A stretch of 64,000 nucleotides of DNA from Nautilus pompilius (lineage: Eukaryota > Mollusca > Cephalopoda > Nautilida > Nautilidae). Location of the stretch: positions 3,950,501 to 4,014,500 of the forward strand of contig JACATO010002730.1 in the NCBI GenBank assembly GCA_018389105.1, given 5' to 3'. Both the position numbers and the translations under genes were made by a program. Each line of letters begins with the position of its first letter. The first letter of the stretch is position 1. The notes under the pieces are model-generated. The model searched no databases. It worked only from the letters and a program-made list of their open reading frames with translations, and had not been told where the DNA came from. Positions 11,949-24,487 of the stretch are shown here, piece after piece.

Positions 11949-13674
11949 CATCTTTTTTAGCTTCTATCTATAGGTCAAGTGATTTCTTTTTCATCTATAT
12001 CTACTGAGTTTTTAGCTACCTTAGACTATTATGAAATAAATAATTTGTAATAAAAGATATGGTAAAAGTGGGACAAAATGGTGATTATTTATGAAAGTTT
12101 TGTTTTAAGACTATTCATATGCTTATAAATGATATGATGAAAAGGTCATCTTTGCTTTATCTTTATTGACTGCTATAAAAACAATGCCATTTTTACTTAA
12201 TATTTATATGATATTAAATATGACACTAAATGTCCCGTACCTACCTTGTTCAGGTGATCCTTTTGGTTCTTTTTTTTTTTTGTCCAGTGAATAAACTTTA
12301 GTCTGGCTTGATGGATGTGCAGTATTTGCGAAAACACCTGGTAACATCAAACGAAGTTATACTGTATTGCAAGTGGTGACAAGAAAAGTTAGAAGCTAAT
12401 TTAATGGATAAGAATATGCAGATATTTTGAAACTGATGGGTCTACTACAGTAGCTAACAGCTATATCCAAAGTGACTTTAGAGAGGGCCAGAAGTGTGGT
12501 TAATGCCAAATGCTTTTTTTTTTTAATTATCTGTCTTCCAGGTGGTATAACCTACTCAGAGAGAGAATAAAGAGTTTACAGCCTCAGGTTTCCTAGCTAA
12601 ATGAACAGTCATACAGAGGCTAGAGGTTTTTAAATATGTGCCTACCTAAAATGGCAACATTAAATATAATAATAATAGAAACAATTTTTCACCATTTAAC
12701 TTCTGGATACAATGTCACAATAATTTTTGTTTGGCTAAATGCATTATTTTTATAATGCACAGAAACAATCTTAGTCTTTTATAGGTCTTTTACCATGTAA
12801 TCAGACTTGTCTAGAATTGTTGTTTTTTTTTTTCCTTTTTTCAACAAACAATTAGATAAATCTTTCATGAGAAACATTGATGTACCTAGAAAATACCTTA
12901 TTAATTCATCTACTGAGTGTACACCAATATCAGACAATAAATGGTGTTTCTGCTGCACTTATAAAAATGTACTTTGGTAAAATAATATTTATCATTATTT
13001 AAAATATTATAAAATGTTAATGAACTCTAGTTAAAAATAATTAAAATGTTATATTTTTGCTATAAATAATTAAAAGAATTCAATGATTCTTTTATTTCTT
13101 CTATCTAATCATTTCAGAATTTCCTGATAAAATAGTAACCACTTGAGAACATTGTTAACATTATAGTTACTTCACAATCGTTTAATGAGTTTGTGAAGAA
13201 CACAGCTTACCCAAATTGAAAAAAAAAAACTAATTGTAAGTTGTGTCGTCTCGCTTATATACAGGAAACTAAATAAACATCAGCTAAAAACTATTTTCAC
13301 CTAGATTACTACTTTTAAGTTAACCAGAGGCTACTTAAGATCTTTGTTGTTATAATTTTGGTAATTTGCTTTGAACAAATTAAAACATAAAAGGTAAATT
13401 AATGTATTATAATTGAACAAGCTTTAACCAGATGGAGTTCATATTTATTGCAGCTTTACTAGTGATCACTTGTATTAGTAAATATTATTACTTATGGAAA
13501 AATTTATACAAAGATGTAATTGCAAACAAACAGTAAGAGGCTTTAATATATTGATAGTGAAGATAATCAATGAAATTGCTGTTCTACTATAAAATTGTAC
13601 GTCTTTCTTTTAAGTTTTAGTTTTATGTTTCAGTTAGTTATTCCATAATTTGTATTTTTTTCTTTTTCATGCTA

Positions 13675-13675
<1 letters not shown>

Positions 13676-13744
<69 letters not shown>

Positions 13745-13745
13745 T
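13676..13745. repeat. (ATT)n microsatellite
   Basis: About 70 bp of uninterrupted TTA/ATT units. The tyrosine-rich open frame across it is an artefact of the repeat. Confidence 0.95.
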
Positions 13746-14009
13746 TTGTGCACTCCCTTTTTTAGCACATCTTCATCTACATGTCTTTGCTTTCATTAGT
13801 CATGCTTTAGATGATTCTTCAAAAGATGGCATTTGCTTTGTCATTTTAATAAAATTATTCATGTTTATTTACATAGTTGTGTGAAGATATTACTATGTGT
13901 GACAGATAAGAAGTGTCTTTTATGTTCGTTTGGTATTATGTAGTTTTAAAGTTATTCCTATTGTCGTTGTCTTATCCTCTGCTGCACCTTGACTCTTACT
14001 GTAGGCCAG

Positions 14010-14180
14010 GATTTAAAACATTTGCTCACGGAATATCCCTACTGGAAATCTTCATTTTTAGAGGCCATAAGAAATCCACATAAATGGCTATGGGAGAAAC
14101 CTCTCTTGGGAGGCATGTCAAATCAAGTTGTTGCGAATTGGAACCTGAGTCCTAACCACCATACTACTATGCCACCATTA
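14010..14180 (-). mobile_element. tRNA-derived SINE, minus strand, diverged
   Basis: The minus strand from about 14180 reads like a tRNA head: GCATAGTAGTATGGTGG (A-box region) and CAGGTTCCAATTCG (B-box region near 14130). A body containing AGAGGTTTCTCCCATAGCC and ATGTGGATTTC follows. The body resembles, less closely, the SINE family seen at 9.8 and 35.3 kb. It may be a subfamily or an older copy. Confidence 0.55.
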
Positions 14181-15029
14181 GTTTTAATAGCTTCTGGTTA
14201 TTAGATATGACTTATGTCTACACAAGTCTTACTTCTCCATTCCTAATCTTATTTGAGTAAATAATTTTAAAAGTTAACATTAGGAATTTAAAAGGAATGG
14301 CTTGCTTTAGAAGCTCAATCGTAGTTTATAAAAGAGGTAGTATTTATTTGAAATGATATTTTTGAAGTATCTATTTTAAGTAATAATATGGCCAATAAGT
14401 TATTGAAAAGACATTAGGCATTTATTTTCAAGTTTCCCTTACTGCCATTCATTGTAACTTAGCGAACTATTTTGGAAAATATGTTAATAGTATTCCAGAG
14501 CAAAGTAAACCATCCGTCACTAAGCTGTAGCAGCAGTTTTACTGTGTATCCAAATCACATTTTAACCAGCATCACATAATCCGAAAGGTGCCTGCAGCAT
14601 AACTGGTTAAAAAAAAAAAAAAAACCATGTTTCAGAATTGCCATTCATGCGAGCAATTCCATGTTAAACTGTTTACAATGTTTCCATCTTCAGTATAGGT
14701 ATGTAAAGATAAAAGCTGTGCACTGCATTTTGGAAATGTATCATGTGAGTGAGATTTTTTTTTTAAAAATCAATAATAATATATTTTTTAAACAAAAGAG
14801 AAACTAGAAATCTGATCTAAATCTACCATATATGACAAAAAATTATCATTTGTAATGAAGATGCTACTTTTCTCTCAGTTAGGCATTGTCCACAAGTTGG
14901 ATCATATTAAACTACTATAAAAGAGACAATTTATGGTTTAAAAATATAACCAGATTAGACTGTATATTTCATTACAATATGTTAAGTTAGGAATGATGTC
15001 ATGAGTTCTACTGTAACCTAATCAGTAAT

Positions 15030-15850
15030 TAGCACAGTCAGTATTGGGCAGACCACTTTAGGAACAGTATAGTGCTCAACTATTCCCTGTTCAAGACCAT
15101 GTCCATATTATGTGGTTTCTGTGGAGGGTGATTCCTGAGCCTAATGTGCCTACCAAAGATATCATAAAGATGCTTAATGGGTGAAAGATCTGAGCTCATG
15201 GTTGGACTATAATGTAGTGATGCTGGCTCAAAGGAACACAAACTCTGTTACCAAATATATATGAAAAGGCAGGACTATCATTTGTACAATTTCATCCAGA
15301 TAATAATTACTAGGCCTTTAAACAATGATGGGACTGCTTTTGCCAGTATGTAGTAATATTCATTTTGCTGCCATACATAGCTTGCCATCAAAGCAATCCA
15401 TATTTAAATGCTTTTAATCAGAAAATAGTGCATGCTTGTTCAATAATTAAGGCATTAATCAAATATAAAAGTGTTAATGGTTGCTCAAAGGGTGCCAACA
15501 AATTAACATATGGCGCATAATCCAGCATGCTGAAGTTGTTTTTGATGATTCTGATGGAATATCCCTCTGATTGCCAGTGAATACTATTGGATCTGGTGAA
15601 TGGTGACTTCTGCATCACTATTTTGATGACTCAGCAATCAAGAGTTACTGCATAATGGAGACCACTGTGCCAAGCTTGTCATTGATGACCTCCTTTGGAA
15701 GTATATTGAAACTGACCTACTGTATGGAGTCTCTGATTCTTTGATACATATCAGTTGGGTACTGTCTGCTACTCATGTTGGTTTCTTCATACCTACATTT
15801 GGCAGCATAAATGGGAATGTAATTTAAAAATTTTTTTCCCACTGATATTA
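15030..15850 (-). pseudogene. Tc1-like transposase fossil
   Basis: Minus-strand translation recovers the C-terminal part of a Tc1-type transposase. It includes GKSSPIIV, a FHIYLVTEFVFL stretch near 15250-15300, then SSDLSPIKHLYDIFGRHIRL (about 15125-15190), which is the SPDLNPIEHLWD region carrying the third catalytic acid in Tc1 elements. Here the expected E is K (IKH). The segment to 15850 would hold the N-terminal half but is too diverged to read. Several stops and frame changes are present, so it is inactive. It is not the same family as the 1.1 and 36 kb copies. Confidence 0.65.
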
Positions 15851-18786
15851 CACTGCATGTTTCCTGTATGTTTTCTACATTAGATTTTAGACCTAACAGT
15901 TTGCAATTCCTGATTTTCTGTTCACTTTAATAATTTTAATAAAATCTGTTATATTTCAATATTTCTAGTAATTTGTGCCCAGTACATGTGATTAATTTTA
16001 ATGGATATTTAGTAAATTTAATTTTTCCAATTTCAAAAATACATGGATAATCCCAGAATCCATCTGTCAAAAGGATTGCACAGGACTATCTGTGTTAAAC
16101 ATGTGCATCATATTTGTGCAAGATGATACACAGCATAGCATCCACATAGATGCTGGCATTATTTTTCTGTACTTTCACTTTACAAGGGCTCAAAGATACA
16201 TGACAGTATCTAATTCATCATTAAGAGAATGTTTAATTAATAATTTCTTACATGTTTTTTAAAAATTGTAATTGGTAACTTTCAAAATTGAAATCAAATT
16301 ATGAATAGTAGTGGTATATGTTAAAATATGTACTTCAGGATGTCTTTATCTTTAATGCTTACTAGACTGAACAATTCTCTTTTTGGTAAAATTTATTTTA
16401 TATTAATTAACATTTATAGAGTGAATGCATTCAATAAAATTTTGATGCCCACATTTCTGAGGCATTGTGCATTTAAATATTAAATTTTAAAGTAGTGTTT
16501 TTGTTTTTTCTTTCTTAATTTATCAATACTATAAAACATTTTTTTTATATCTTTAAAAAAATTTGAATTGGCTATGGAATCAATTTGTGGTTATCAATAC
16601 TTGAGATTAGAGGTGTTACAAATAAATAATTTGCTATACTTATTGTCTTTCTATAGCACAAGGATATACAGGACTTCAAATATCTTTGTTTAATGACTGA
16701 CTAAATAATAAATTTTGTCAAAAAAATCATAATTAAATTAATTCTAAATAATTAATTCCTAAAATACAAAAAAAAATTACACAATTAAAAGTATTCAAAT
16801 ACATACAGCAGTTAAATGATAACCAGACTTTTTCTCAAGTTAATCCAGCTGATGCTGCTGAGCTCTGGTAAATGCAAGAAGAATTTTAAGCTCTCTTACT
16901 TTACTAATCAATGTTTCTTTGACTTCTTTTAATGCTAGATCCTTTTTCCTTTTGTTAGTGGAAATCTCTTGCTCCTGTTGTAATAATAATTATCTGGACA
17001 TTTCACTTTAGCAATTATCATCTTTCCTTACTTGATTGCTCTACTTATCAGGATATCTGTTTAGCATATCAGAAAAACTCAACATCAGTATTGTAATTAT
17101 AAGGGAAAATTAAATTATAAATAAATAAAACTCTATAATATAAGATCTTTTTAAAGTTACACTTTTAAATAAATTAATGTATGAGGATACGTTTCATTAG
17201 TTGATGAAGCTTCTTGAAAAAATCTTGATTTTCACATTTTAAAAAAGTGAGCAAAAATTAAGTTTGTTTGGATTGTTTAAAATGAACACAATTAGTGTAA
17301 TATTTTTTAAATGGTTAATGTCAAACATAAATTGTTGTACAAGATAATAATGGAATACATACAAAAAAATTAAAAGTATACTGGTATTACCAGACACCTT
17401 ATTCTTGCTGTAGTGCATTTACCTACTGAATATTGACTTTTTCTACATGGCATATCCAAGGGAACCACTTGGAATTATAGCAGTGTCTAGACTGTCATGC
17501 AAACACCAGACTGAAACTGCACAGCGCTCAATTTTCAGGTGCTTTCCACAAATCAGAAACCTAGCTTTTCATCTAGTGTCTATAATCAGCATGTTGAACC
17601 TCTGCTAATATTTTACCAGAACACATTATTGGCCTATAACATTCTCTACACTTAGTATGATCATTTGTTTCTGTTTTTCTTTTTTTTTTTTTTTTGACAA
17701 TGAGCAAAGATACACTTTGAAATATCTGGGATCTTTGAATTCTGCCTATGTTATTTAGCACTTTTCTTTTGTTAAATTAAATTTTAAAATTCTAGGAAAA
17801 TCATGAATATGTGAGATATATTCTGAGTCTGTTTTTTATTGTCTTAAAGATAAAAATTATATAATTTTAGCAAAATATTTAAATACTCATAATATTGGTC
17901 TCATAAATTTTATCCTGAAATTATTTTAAGAGAAATAATGTATTAATAGAAACTTTTACATTATGAAAATGGCCATAAAATAGAATCTCTGCACATTTAC
18001 ATAATTTGATGGCTTTGCATCTAGCTATTCTAGAAAGAAGCCAAACTGTTTTTTTTTCCCTATCTGACAAAGCTAGTGAGCTAAATTCTTTTTATTTATC
18101 CAAGCATGGCACCAGAAAAATATACCTGACTCTCATTTCAGTACCTTATATGCTTATTTTTTTTGGCTTATGGGCTGTTCCATTTATCATGTATATCATC
18201 ATAAAACATTGTAATGGCAAACTAAAATATATCCTATCAACACTAGGGCTACAAGCATATCTACATCACATCTTCTTTAATCTGTGTTGTTGACAGATAC
18301 AAGAGAGAGGTTGTGTAATTTTTTACAAACAGCTTCAGTATGCATCATATTTATATTTTAAATAGCACAACATAAATCTTATAGTGCAGTAGATTTATAT
18401 CATTTCCTGCAGCTAGCATAGTACTCGGCAGATGCTGTCATATCATATCATTAAAATTGTATATAGCTATTGTAATTTTTTTGCACATTGCCTTCTGGCT
18501 TTACCTTTTTATCTTGACTAATTGGCTTTGACCCTGTGAATCCAGGCTTCCTTTTTGTGTCTAGCCAGCAGTATGAATTTTTCTTTCTTCTTTAGTTGCT
18601 CATTATGTATGCATATTTTCTGGGAAAATTACAAATTAGTTAGAAGAGTTCTAATAGGTTCTTTCATTAATCACACCACTATTCTTCTCCAGCAGGCCAT
18701 GTGGGTTTTCTCTGGCCATTCCACTTTCCTTTGGCAGCTACAAATCAAATGAAGAGTGCTAGTAAGAATGCTTCTAATTGAGGCAT

Positions 18787-18807
18787 GCACACACACACAC
18801 ACACACC
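18787..18807. repeat. (CA)n microsatellite
   Basis: About ten CA units, uninterrupted. Confidence 0.9.
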
Positions 18808-19197
18808 TTTTCCAACCTGGATTAGGTCACTGTGGAAGCAGATTTGACCTGTATCCCTTTCTAATTTTATTTTAGAAAGATGACTTGCCCAATGCTGAGG
18901 AGGAATGCTTATTGAAAGAGAGAACCACATCACCTGGTATAGAAGCTACACTGGGCAACAAATAGCACAACTCTAGCATATTATTATTCTAGTATAACTT
19001 TGAACTTTTTCCAAGATATTTATATCTGTAGATAATATGTAATAGGTATTAAAAACTTGTGATTTATGTATTGAAGTTAAATATGTTTGAAAATTTCATT
19101 TACATAGTTGCTGTAATATACATAAATATACACACACAAACGTATAGAAGGGTGTTTTTATTTCGTTTAAACTTAAAACAGAAAAAGGAAACAAAAG

Positions 19198-19373
19198 TGT
19201 TATCGTATTGTGTGATAAATAGAAATGACATCAGAAGATCATATGACGATCACATGACGGGATAGAGCATGCCTGGAAAGGCAAAAGGGGGGAAGGTGAT
19301 GATGGTAGGGAGTGGCATGGTGTGAAGTACAGCCAGAGTCTGTGGTGAATTTACCAGATAAGAGAGATTAACA
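19198..19373 (+). repeat. Left LTR (176 bp)
   Basis: Starts TGTTATCGTATTG and ends GAGAGATTAACA. By eye it is about 90% identical to the right LTR, with small indels (AGTG and CAAG present only in the right copy). The divergence implies the insertion is old. Confidence 0.9.
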
Positions 19374-19374
19374 T

Positions 19375-19391
19375 TGGTAGCAGAGCCTGGT
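19375..19391 (+). promoter_or_regulatory. Primer-binding site complementary to initiator Met-tRNA
   Basis: One base after the LTR, TGGTAGCAGAGCCTGG matches the complement of the animal initiator-methionine tRNA 3' end (TGGTAGCAGAGG) at the first 11 bases. This is the standard primer site of copia-type elements and fixes the element's polarity as +. Confidence 0.8.
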
Positions 19392-19945
19392 TTTATGAAA
19401 ATGTTTCTGTTCACTGACATACCTTGGAGGAAGGCAGTCTTCACATCTATGGAATGTGGATCCCAATTGTTTTGTCCCAACAGGGCTAATACCACTTTCA
19501 AAAAGTTCAATCCACATGTTGGAGAATCTTTTATGATTTGTTGTTCTTGTATCTCTTCAAAGCCCCTGGCTACAAGATGGGCCTTTGGTACTAACTGACT
19601 TTGTATTTCTTTAGTTGTGCATATCCATCTCGTTGTAATGAACTTTTGCCCTTCATCTATAACCTCCTCATATACTTGATTTTGTTTCCAACTTTCAAGT
19701 TCTTCTTTTGCTTTGTCCCAACTTATTTCTTCTGTCGTCAATATCACTTCCTCTCCCAAATCAGTTTCTCGGACTTCCAGGTCTTTCATTTGACTTATGT
19801 CAACAGAAATCATTTCTCCTTCTGTTTCATTAGGTTCCATAAATTGAATGTTGTACCAATTTTTATTCTTTCCAACAGCTTTTCCAGCTCTTTTAATAAT
19901 CTTTGCCTTTACCTTGCTTTTATCTGCTACGACCTTAAAGGACAA
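19392..19945 (-). pseudogene. Copia (Ty1) pol fragment: integrase/RT linker and RT N-terminus
   Basis: An uninterrupted minus-strand frame encodes the region between integrase and reverse transcriptase of a copia-type Pol. It includes GKNKNWYNIQF, an acidic linker, SWDKAKEELESWKQN, then the RT start KAHLVARGFEE, KDSPTC and SIDVKTAFLQG, where the D is the first catalytic aspartate of RT. It ends at NIFIKP. The YxDD box and everything downstream are missing. The frame then runs on, without meaning, through the complement of the primer site and into the left LTR. Orientation is opposite to the LTR signals. With no stops over about 185 codons the pol piece has stayed readable. Confidence 0.85.
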
Positions 19946-19984
19946 TAGTAAGGGACTTGAAGTACAATAGAAGAAATTTTAATT

Positions 19985-20006
19985 CAACAAAGAAGAAAGA
20001 TGAATA
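19985..20006 (+). promoter_or_regulatory. Candidate polypurine tract
   Basis: Purine-rich AAAGAAGAAAGATGAATA immediately precedes the right LTR, where plus-strand DNA synthesis would be primed. It is interrupted by T near the end, so it is a weaker signal than the primer site. Confidence 0.55.
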
Positions 20007-20190
20007 TGTTATCGTATTGAGTGTGTGATGAAGAGAAATGACATCAGAAGATCATATGACGATCTCGTGACAGGATAGAGCATGCGTGGAAGGGCAAAAG
20101 GGGGGAAGGTGATGCAAGATGTTAGGGAGCAGCATGGTGTGAAGTACAGCAAGAGTCTGGGATGAATTTACAAAGTAAGAGAGATTAACA
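20007..20190 (+). repeat. Right LTR (184 bp)
   Basis: Same termini as the left LTR (TGTTATCG...GATTAACA), followed at once by AAAAG, the 5-bp target duplication. Confidence 0.9.
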
Positions 20191-20800
20191 AAAAGTATTT
20201 TTAAATTTTAGAAATTTGGATTCAATATCAGCATTATTTATTCACAAGTTATTGAACAAGACATAATTGATTAAGTATTCTCATATTGATACAGAGATTA
20301 CTATCTTATTTTGAAAGTAGAAAAGGCAGTGATTTCATGACCAGAAAGAACACTCAGCACTTCATCTAGCACAAATATCACACATAAAGCTGCTTGTGGT
20401 TTTATTAACAAAGATGTATTGAATTCATCAAAATTAATGATAAAGGTATATATTGTGAAAAAACTGTTTACAATTATTGAATAAATTAAGTCTATTTTTT
20501 TTCCCTTTAGCCAGTTCTCTTAATAAGATTTTTAACAGGTTTCTATCTCCACTCTTCTTGGGCATTTAAGATATGAACAGAAGATCATCAAATATACTGT
20601 AGAGAAGATACCATTTACTGTTTGTTTGAAAAACTACAGTGGTTAAAGTAGTGAGGATTACTCTAGAGAATTAGAGTGAATGAATAATTTACCAAATTTA
20701 AATATGGAAATTATTATTTTGGTTCAAACTTCCATGTAGTGACCATACCAGTTTGTGTTTGCATAAAAATAAAGGATGTGGCAACAGACAAAAAAAAAAC

Positions 20801-20875
20801 AAACCTACAACCATTGGATTTGAACCACCAATCTGTAAATCTCCAACTAGCGTCTTAACAACTGTGATAACATGG
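20801..20875 (-). mobile_element. tRNA-like SINE head, minus strand
   Basis: On the minus strand the sequence reads like a tRNA with an A-box-like GTTAAGACGCTAGTTGG and a B-box-like GGTGGTTCAAATCC (near 20818-20831). A short A-run on the + strand lies beyond it. No acceptor-stem pairing is obvious, so it is more likely a SINE head or tRNA relic than a working tRNA gene. Confidence 0.5.
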
Positions 20876-21923
20876 AAAAAATAATTCTCTCATTACAACT
20901 ATAATACAAGGGATATTCAAATGAAACCTGCATGGATATCATTATAGCAGTGCTACTTCATTTGAATGTTTATACTACTGAAACCGCCCAAATGTAGGTA
21001 TAGTTTCTTGCAGCTTAGAGCACAGCACAGAGCTTTAACAATGCCAAGTTGTTGTCATGGACGCTATAGGGAATGCTTTTTCTTAGTTCAAAATGGTAAA
21101 GTTAATATTTTAAATGTTTAATTTTTCTAACATTCCAAAGAAAGTTTTTTAAACTAGCACATCAAGTCAAAAACTGAGCTTAAAGCAAATCTATATTGTA
21201 TGACTGCCCCACATTTTCTAATTATTTGTTTCTCTTAATCTGACTTTGCTAAATGATGAAACATTTACCTACTTATATAAAATTTAAAAAAACATTTATA
21301 TTTGCTGATATTTATTTCACAAATCTGCTACACATTTTATTTTATATTTCATGAATTGATATTGGCACATTATTCTAACATATGGCTATGTCCTATTTTA
21401 ATGGTGTTAAAGTAAAACATTTGAAAAAATATAAACCTCATGAAAATAAAGTTCTTGTACTATTTACCATATTGATTCTAATTGCTGCCCCTGATCTAGT
21501 AAATACCAGTTTCACTTCAGTCCCAAAATCCATTAGTAAATCCCTATTTGTCTGCTTCCACACTTGATGACCACTGATCACTGCATTTACAAATACTAAA
21601 TGAAAATCAACAATGTCAGTTTAAATCAGTTGTAGCCTACCTCAGAGCCCTCATAATTGAAGCAGCCATGTCAGTGATAAACATAGATTTATTGTGTTAC
21701 TTTTGCATTTATGAGACATTTCCCTTTTGGCAATACTTTGGAAAGTGCTTCTTATTTGGACAGATTATTGTTACACTGCTGGTTCTGTGGTGCACTTGCA
21801 ATGTTTGTTGGCATGTCATTGTTTGCTGTAACTTTACCATATTAGGCTTTTTTTCTACAATACAAATCCTTTCCCACATGTTCACTCTTTTGAAATTCTT
21901 ATTGCAAGCATAGTTTAGCGAAA

Positions 21924-22620
21924 ATGCCTGAGATAGCAAGACACACACCAGAATTTAAGCTAGGTGCTACAAACTATGCAAATCTACAACAATTATTAAG
22001 GTGGCAAGGAAATATAGTGTGGACAGAAAAATAATTTAAGAATGACTAAACATCATAATCAGGGCATACAAATCACAAGAAAACAGATTAAGCTTGTAGC
22101 TCACAGAACTTATACCTCTTCTGACCATAGTGATTTCCATGTAAGTGCTGATGGCATCACAAATGGATGAAATGTCATACAATCTCTACAAGACAGAGTT
22201 GGTTGGTACATTGTTAAAATGCAATGACTTTGCAAGTACTTTGTCACCTACATTTAAAAAATGATCTAGACACTTTAATGTACCAGGAAATATGACTCTT
22301 CTCAACATTTTAGGATCCATCTTCATTAAAACAACTGTGAGTGACAAATGTGCTCAGCGTGTTTGCTGATAGCTGAAAACCATTCCTCCTCATTGTTCAA
22401 GAACTGTCTTTGTCAATTCCTGCAGGAGTTTTGGTCAAAATGAACCTAAATGGTTGGCAGAATAAAGTTGTTATTCTTTAGGAACTGCAAAATGTGTGGA
22501 GTCAGTGAGCAAGTGCATACAGGATTGACACATCCCAGACTTTGCAATTATTCCAGGTGATCATCCTAGCTTAGTACAATTGGCTGATGTAACCACACAT
22601 TTCGAGTAAAGATGGCCTTT
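21924..22620 (+). pseudogene. Pogo/Tigger-like transposase fossil
   Basis: From an ATG at 21924 the + strand reads MPEIARHTPEFKLGATNYAN, which resembles the N-terminal helix-turn-helix (psq/CENP-B type) of pogo-like transposases. After many stops and frame changes, DFAIIPGDHPSLVQLADV near 22540-22595 resembles the pogo motif VIPGGLTSxLQPLDV that precedes the last catalytic region. LNGWQNK and ELQNVWS just upstream fit the same alignment. The element would bind and move its own TIR-flanked DNA. It is inactive and I could not delimit its ends. Confidence 0.5.
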
Positions 22621-24487
22621 TAATTAATACATAACTACAGTTTCTTTATCTACATTTTCATCAATTTAGCATCTATTTGATTGTCTTTTCTGGCTTATTT
22701 TCTTACAGATTAGGAATAAATCATTTTTACTTTTATTTATTATTTCAAAAAGAAAATTAATTAATTAATGTTATATGTAGTAGCAATACTTATATTATTA
22801 AAATTTAATAATAAAGGAAGGGTTACTTATGCTGTGGTTGCTGGCAGTACAAAGAACATGCAGGCTATGCATGCGTAATAAAAATAGTGATGGGAGTCAA
22901 GTGTATGTGCTAATTCAGCAGGCCTGAACATGTCAATACTATTTATTAAACAATATGCAGTAGCTTTTATTGTTCAGCTGGAATCTACTGTTGTTTTAAT
23001 GGATTTGGAACAAATTTTTTTTTTTTTTAAATGGGATCAACATCAAATATTCACAAATTAAATTTTTGTCTTAAGGGTATTTTTTCAACACAACGTAATC
23101 AAACAGGTGCAGTGTAAAATGAACTATTAGGAAAAGCACTTAGGGCATACTGCTGTGGGCATTTTATCATGAAATGAATGTTTCGTTCTTCATCATGGAA
23201 TATAGATCGCCATGTATTATTCATTTACTCGCTATCTTGCTCAAGTCACTAAACATGCATTTTAGGTGATTATTTTTTGCTGACACTTCCTGTATGTTTA
23301 TAAAATGGAATATTTCTATAAATATATTTTTTTTAATGTTATTAAAGTTTCTGATTTTCAAAACTTTGCACAAGGGTGATAACTCCTTTTTCCACAAAAA
23401 ATATTAAAGATAAATTTTCTCATGTTTTCCTTCATTTTTCCCACTCCAGGGAAACAAAAACTGAAACCAACAGGGTTTAACATCATGAAATTTTCATTCT
23501 CTTAATCATTTTTGTTTAAAAAATTATCTGAATAATCTTTATTTAAAAAGAAAATATTTATCCAGCTTGTATAATTTATGCAAGAAATTCCATAACAGAG
23601 ATTTTTTTAATAAAGTAATAAATAATATTGTGTATGAGTATTTTTATAAAGAATTACTTTAATTTTGTAAAGAAAATATTGTTTTAAAAGATTGTTGATT
23701 TTCATAAATTAGACTATGATTGTACTTAATTTGACTTCTGCATCAATAATTAGCTGGTTTAGACCAATCCCACAAGGCAGTTGGTTTTGTTGTTGTTTTT
23801 ATTTATGCAATTATGAAGGGACCTGATGAACATATTTGCAATAATAGTGAACATTTATTGTATTATCTTTACAAAAAAAGTAATATTAAAATACCAAGAA
23901 AGCTTTGCTTTGCCAATTTAGAGATCAGATAAGCAGTGATCTCTTTATAACTGTAAACATTATAGTAGAATGAAAAGAAGATACTCCTGATTATCCAAGA
24001 ACGATAATGTAAGGGGGCTCTCTCTCTCTACATATAATAATGTTTATTCAGATGTAATGTACATCTCTTAATTTTCTAATTCTGATATTCATTCTTTACT
24101 CTATTTGATTTTTTTTTTTTTTTTCGGTGCTGAAAACACTTAAATGTAAGAAAGTATAATGATTCTTACACTAAAATTCTAACAGCCTCTCTTGTAAACC
24201 AAGCGATTCTTTACTTCCTCTTCACATGGATAGAACTGATTTAAATATAAAGATGCTTTTGTAAGTCCTGGCTGATGTATCCTGCATCTATGGAGAAGGA
24301 AGAAAAAATTTGTGGAATGTAACCTTTTGTGTAGATTTTGAATGCATTATTTTTTTTTCTTTAAATAAAACTATGACCAGTATTATATATATATATATAT
24401 TTTTTTTTTTTACTTTGCACCTTTACTGTATAAACCATCCAAGTAATTTTCATTTATTTATCAACAGTAATAATCCAAATTGTTATA

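Larger units (their letters stand above)
19198..20190 (+). mobile_element. Short copia-related LTR element with inverted pol fragment
   Basis: A 993-bp insertion with all the marks of an LTR retrotransposon. It has two direct repeats of 176 and 184 bp, each running TGTTA...TAACA, and 5-bp target duplications AAAAG on both sides (19193-19197 and 20191-20195). A primer-binding site lies just inside the left LTR and a purine-rich tract just before the right LTR. These signals all say the element reads on the + strand. Yet the only coding remnant inside, a copia-type integrase/RT segment, reads on the minus strand. Gag, protease, most of integrase, most of RT and RNase H are absent. It is non-autonomous and internally rearranged. 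Confidence 0.88.

Noticed and set aside
19601-19948. 115-codon + strand frame inside the LTR element
   Set aside because: Antisense to the clear copia pol frame; no similarity of its own.
20801-20875. Functional tRNA gene on the minus strand
   Set aside because: A- and B-box-like blocks are present but I see no paired acceptor stem or clear anticodon arm. A SINE head or relic is more likely.
20915-21060. Possible mariner left end (AAGGGATATTCAAATG)
   Set aside because: The terminus-like start has no matching inverted repeat or transposase remnant nearby, so support is too thin.
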